Assembly: GCA_022316685.1 (NCBI GenBank)
Contig: JAKJHU010000024.1
Span: 5,712,501 to 5,776,500 of the forward strand
DNA length: 64,000 nucleotides
Origin: Progne subis subis
Lineage: Eukaryota; Chordata; Aves; Passeriformes; Hirundinidae
Direction: 5' to 3'
Shown one piece after another: positions 62,143 through 64,000 of this stretch. Positions within the stretch are counted from its first letter, which is position 1. Each line of letters starts with the position of its first letter. The translations under genes were made by a program, and so were the position numbers. Under the pieces are notes generated by a model. It was not told the origin of the DNA. It made no database searches and saw only the letters and a list, made by a program, of their open reading frames with translations.

Positions 62143-64000
62143 ATGAAGGTCTTGAACTACAGAGGAGAGCAGTGGAAACTTTCTCAGACCTCAGCTTAAG
62201 AGGTGGTGACTTTACCATTTTTAAGAAAGAGACCTTTTTCTCCCACGTGTTTGCCAGGGTCTGAGTTATGCAGAACACAATAACATAATTGCTTTCAAGG
62301 TTTCAGTACAATCCTTTTTGTTTTGACTGCTCATTGTCCTTTGTTATGTTATGACATCGTGTGGCTGTCTCCTCATGTCGCACATGTGATAACATAAATC
62401 CATTTCCCTTCAGTTGTTCAAAGAGCTCCTTGATGAATACTGGATCTGCAAGTCCTACTCTAGGAAGCAAGAGCCAAACCCGCTCCCTTTTGCTCTTATG
62501 GTTTAGATGCTTGTCACTTCTGTCTATGGAAATTCTTAACAGCAAAGAAGGCAGAACCAGTCCAGACCCTTGGTTAGAGGTGAACGTAGACATGTTTAAC
62601 AAAAAGGTTAGTTTTCTTTTGCTGGGGCTGCAGTGAGGCGGTGCTGCTCACTCTGCTCCAGCCTCCCTGGTCGAGAGGGAGGGAAAACTCCAGCGACGGA
62701 AAGGATGCTGAATGGGCGTGATGAGGAATCCAAGGAAAACAAATCAGATAAATAAATCAATCCACGCACACAATACCTAGCTAGAGTTTTCAGGTTTTAT
62801 TTTTTCTCAAATGCAACCCTATTTTAAGTATTCTACATTTCTTGGTTGCAAAACTTAAACATATGCCCTGTAGAGAGGCTCAGAACAATAGCTCTGCTTT
62901 CTCTAATAAAATCTCTTGTCTGAGATTAACTCTGGAGCTAGCAGTGAGGTCAGTGTTTCATTTCATATAAGTCAGCTCATGCTGACAAGGGTCTGGCCTT
63001 CTTAGTGATGGGCCGTTTGCTGCTCAGAAGTGTGAGGAATAGCTTTCTGAAATATCGATAGCTCACCTTTGCTGGAGTTCGTGATCAAATTTAGCTAGCG
63101 AGTATCAATGCACTACAGCCAGACTGCGGGGCTGAGAGGCTCAGGCTTGGGCCAGCCGCTAAGGTCTGCTTCCTAAATCAGAGGCTAACCCTTCCATTAG
63201 TGTAAATCAGTGGTTTATAAGGATGTCAAATGTGATTTGTGTCAGAGTAGCCCAGACTACAACCTGGTCTTGGGATTTGAAAAGGAATAGAAAGATTAGG
63301 ATGCAACCATTAGAATTCTTTTTTCATTTGGTTTTGTTGTGCATATTTGTAAATGTGCCTATACACACATGCACACACATGCATTTTGTTCCCATGGACT
63401 TGAGGCCATGTGGCTGCCATTTAACACGGACCTAAGAGCAGAGAATCTTCCTCCTGGTGTGGTTTAATTAACATGTGCAGAGATCTCACATAAAGGCTCT
63501 GGGATCCCGCTTTTCATCCATAAAAGGAAAGCAGGCAAGCTTCATCCCTGGCTAAACCCTTTGCACAATATACATCAATAATGAGGCAGCATCTATTTAT
63601 ACAGTGCTCGCTGGAAATGACTGAATTCAGACAGAAGTTAGTGAGGCAGTCTGAGCTCCACCAGCCTCCATGGAGTCTATTGTTAGTACCCAGGATGACT
63701 CCTCAGGCAAATGGGGAAGAGAGGCACGATTTGGAGCCTACCATGCCATGGCAGGAATACCAGCTTCCACACTTGGCAGGTGGTGTTTCCTCTCAGAGAA
63801 TGCCTTTGCTGGCTCTGCCAGCAGTCAAGGAGGAGGAATGCAGGAGAACTGGTCACAAGAGCACAGCCCCATTGCTGCTCCCTAGGAAGTGGAATGCTGA
63901 CTTGGGTTTATGCACGGGGTGAGAGCTCCCTGCCTTTCTTCATGAGAGAAGGACATGTCTGAGAACGAATGGGAGGAAGGCAGCTCTACCTTCACGCACA

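Larger units (their letters stand above)
56440..64000. other. Intergenic region downstream of miR-137
   Basis: No gene is recognised. The block 59,860-60,130 is AT-rich, non-repetitive and dense in TAAT/ATTA and TTTAT words, so it is a candidate conserved enhancer. In other vertebrates DPYD lies further in this direction, but none of its exons is seen here. Confidence 0.65.

Noticed and set aside
1..64000. CRISPR arrays, operons, tRNA or rRNA genes, intact retroviruses
   Set aside because: None was seen. The sequence is vertebrate nuclear DNA, no tRNA B-box with matching A-box was found, and no long viral frames are present.

Overview
The window reads as vertebrate nuclear DNA, most likely from a bird and possibly a songbird. 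It has no operon structure, few recent interspersed repeats, long T/G-rich low-complexity tracts, and only old retroelement fossils (CR1-like, L2-like, MIR-like). The open reading frames present look like chance frames. I recognise no protein-coding exon.

The one gene identified with high confidence is the microRNA miR-137 on the + strand, hairpin about 55,646-55,747. Both mature arms match the human sequence as I remember it. This places the window at the MIR137/MIR137HG locus. In human, this locus lies in a large intergenic interval, with DPYD downstream in the same orientation and SNX7 on the far side. By inference, positions 1-48,000 are the SNX7-side desert and DPYD lies beyond position 64,000.

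Layout. (1) 1-48,000: gene desert, AT-leaning, with two MIR-like SINE remnants (13.95-14.09 and 47.72-47.87 kb), a decayed L2-like LINE (30.86-31.75 kb), a 26-bp perfect palindrome (27.70 kb), several T/G-rich tracts including a 215-nt stretch with only G and T (45.62-45.83 kb), and a CR1-like fossil next to an A25 run (48.14-48.55 kb). (2) 48.9-56.4 kb: a broad cluster of CpG islands around the host-gene promoter region. It contains a G-rich minisatellite, a CTCF-like site, an extended-gap REST/NRSF-like element, long homopolymer tracts, and splice signals for host-transcript exons. One 115-nt exon candidate at 55,248-55,362 has good acceptor and donor sites. Next comes a short 136-nt intron, then the exon that carries the miR-137 hairpin. 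(3) 56.4-64 kb: AT-rich intergenic sequence with probable old interspersed repeats, a large CA/TA/TG inverted microsatellite, and some homeobox-site-rich blocks that could be conserved enhancers.

How it works together: the CpG-island cluster is the likely promoter and Polycomb-type control region of a non-coding host transcript whose main known product is miR-137, a neuronal-differentiation regulator. The desert on either side is the sort of interval expected to hold long-range enhancers, but I could identify those only as candidates.
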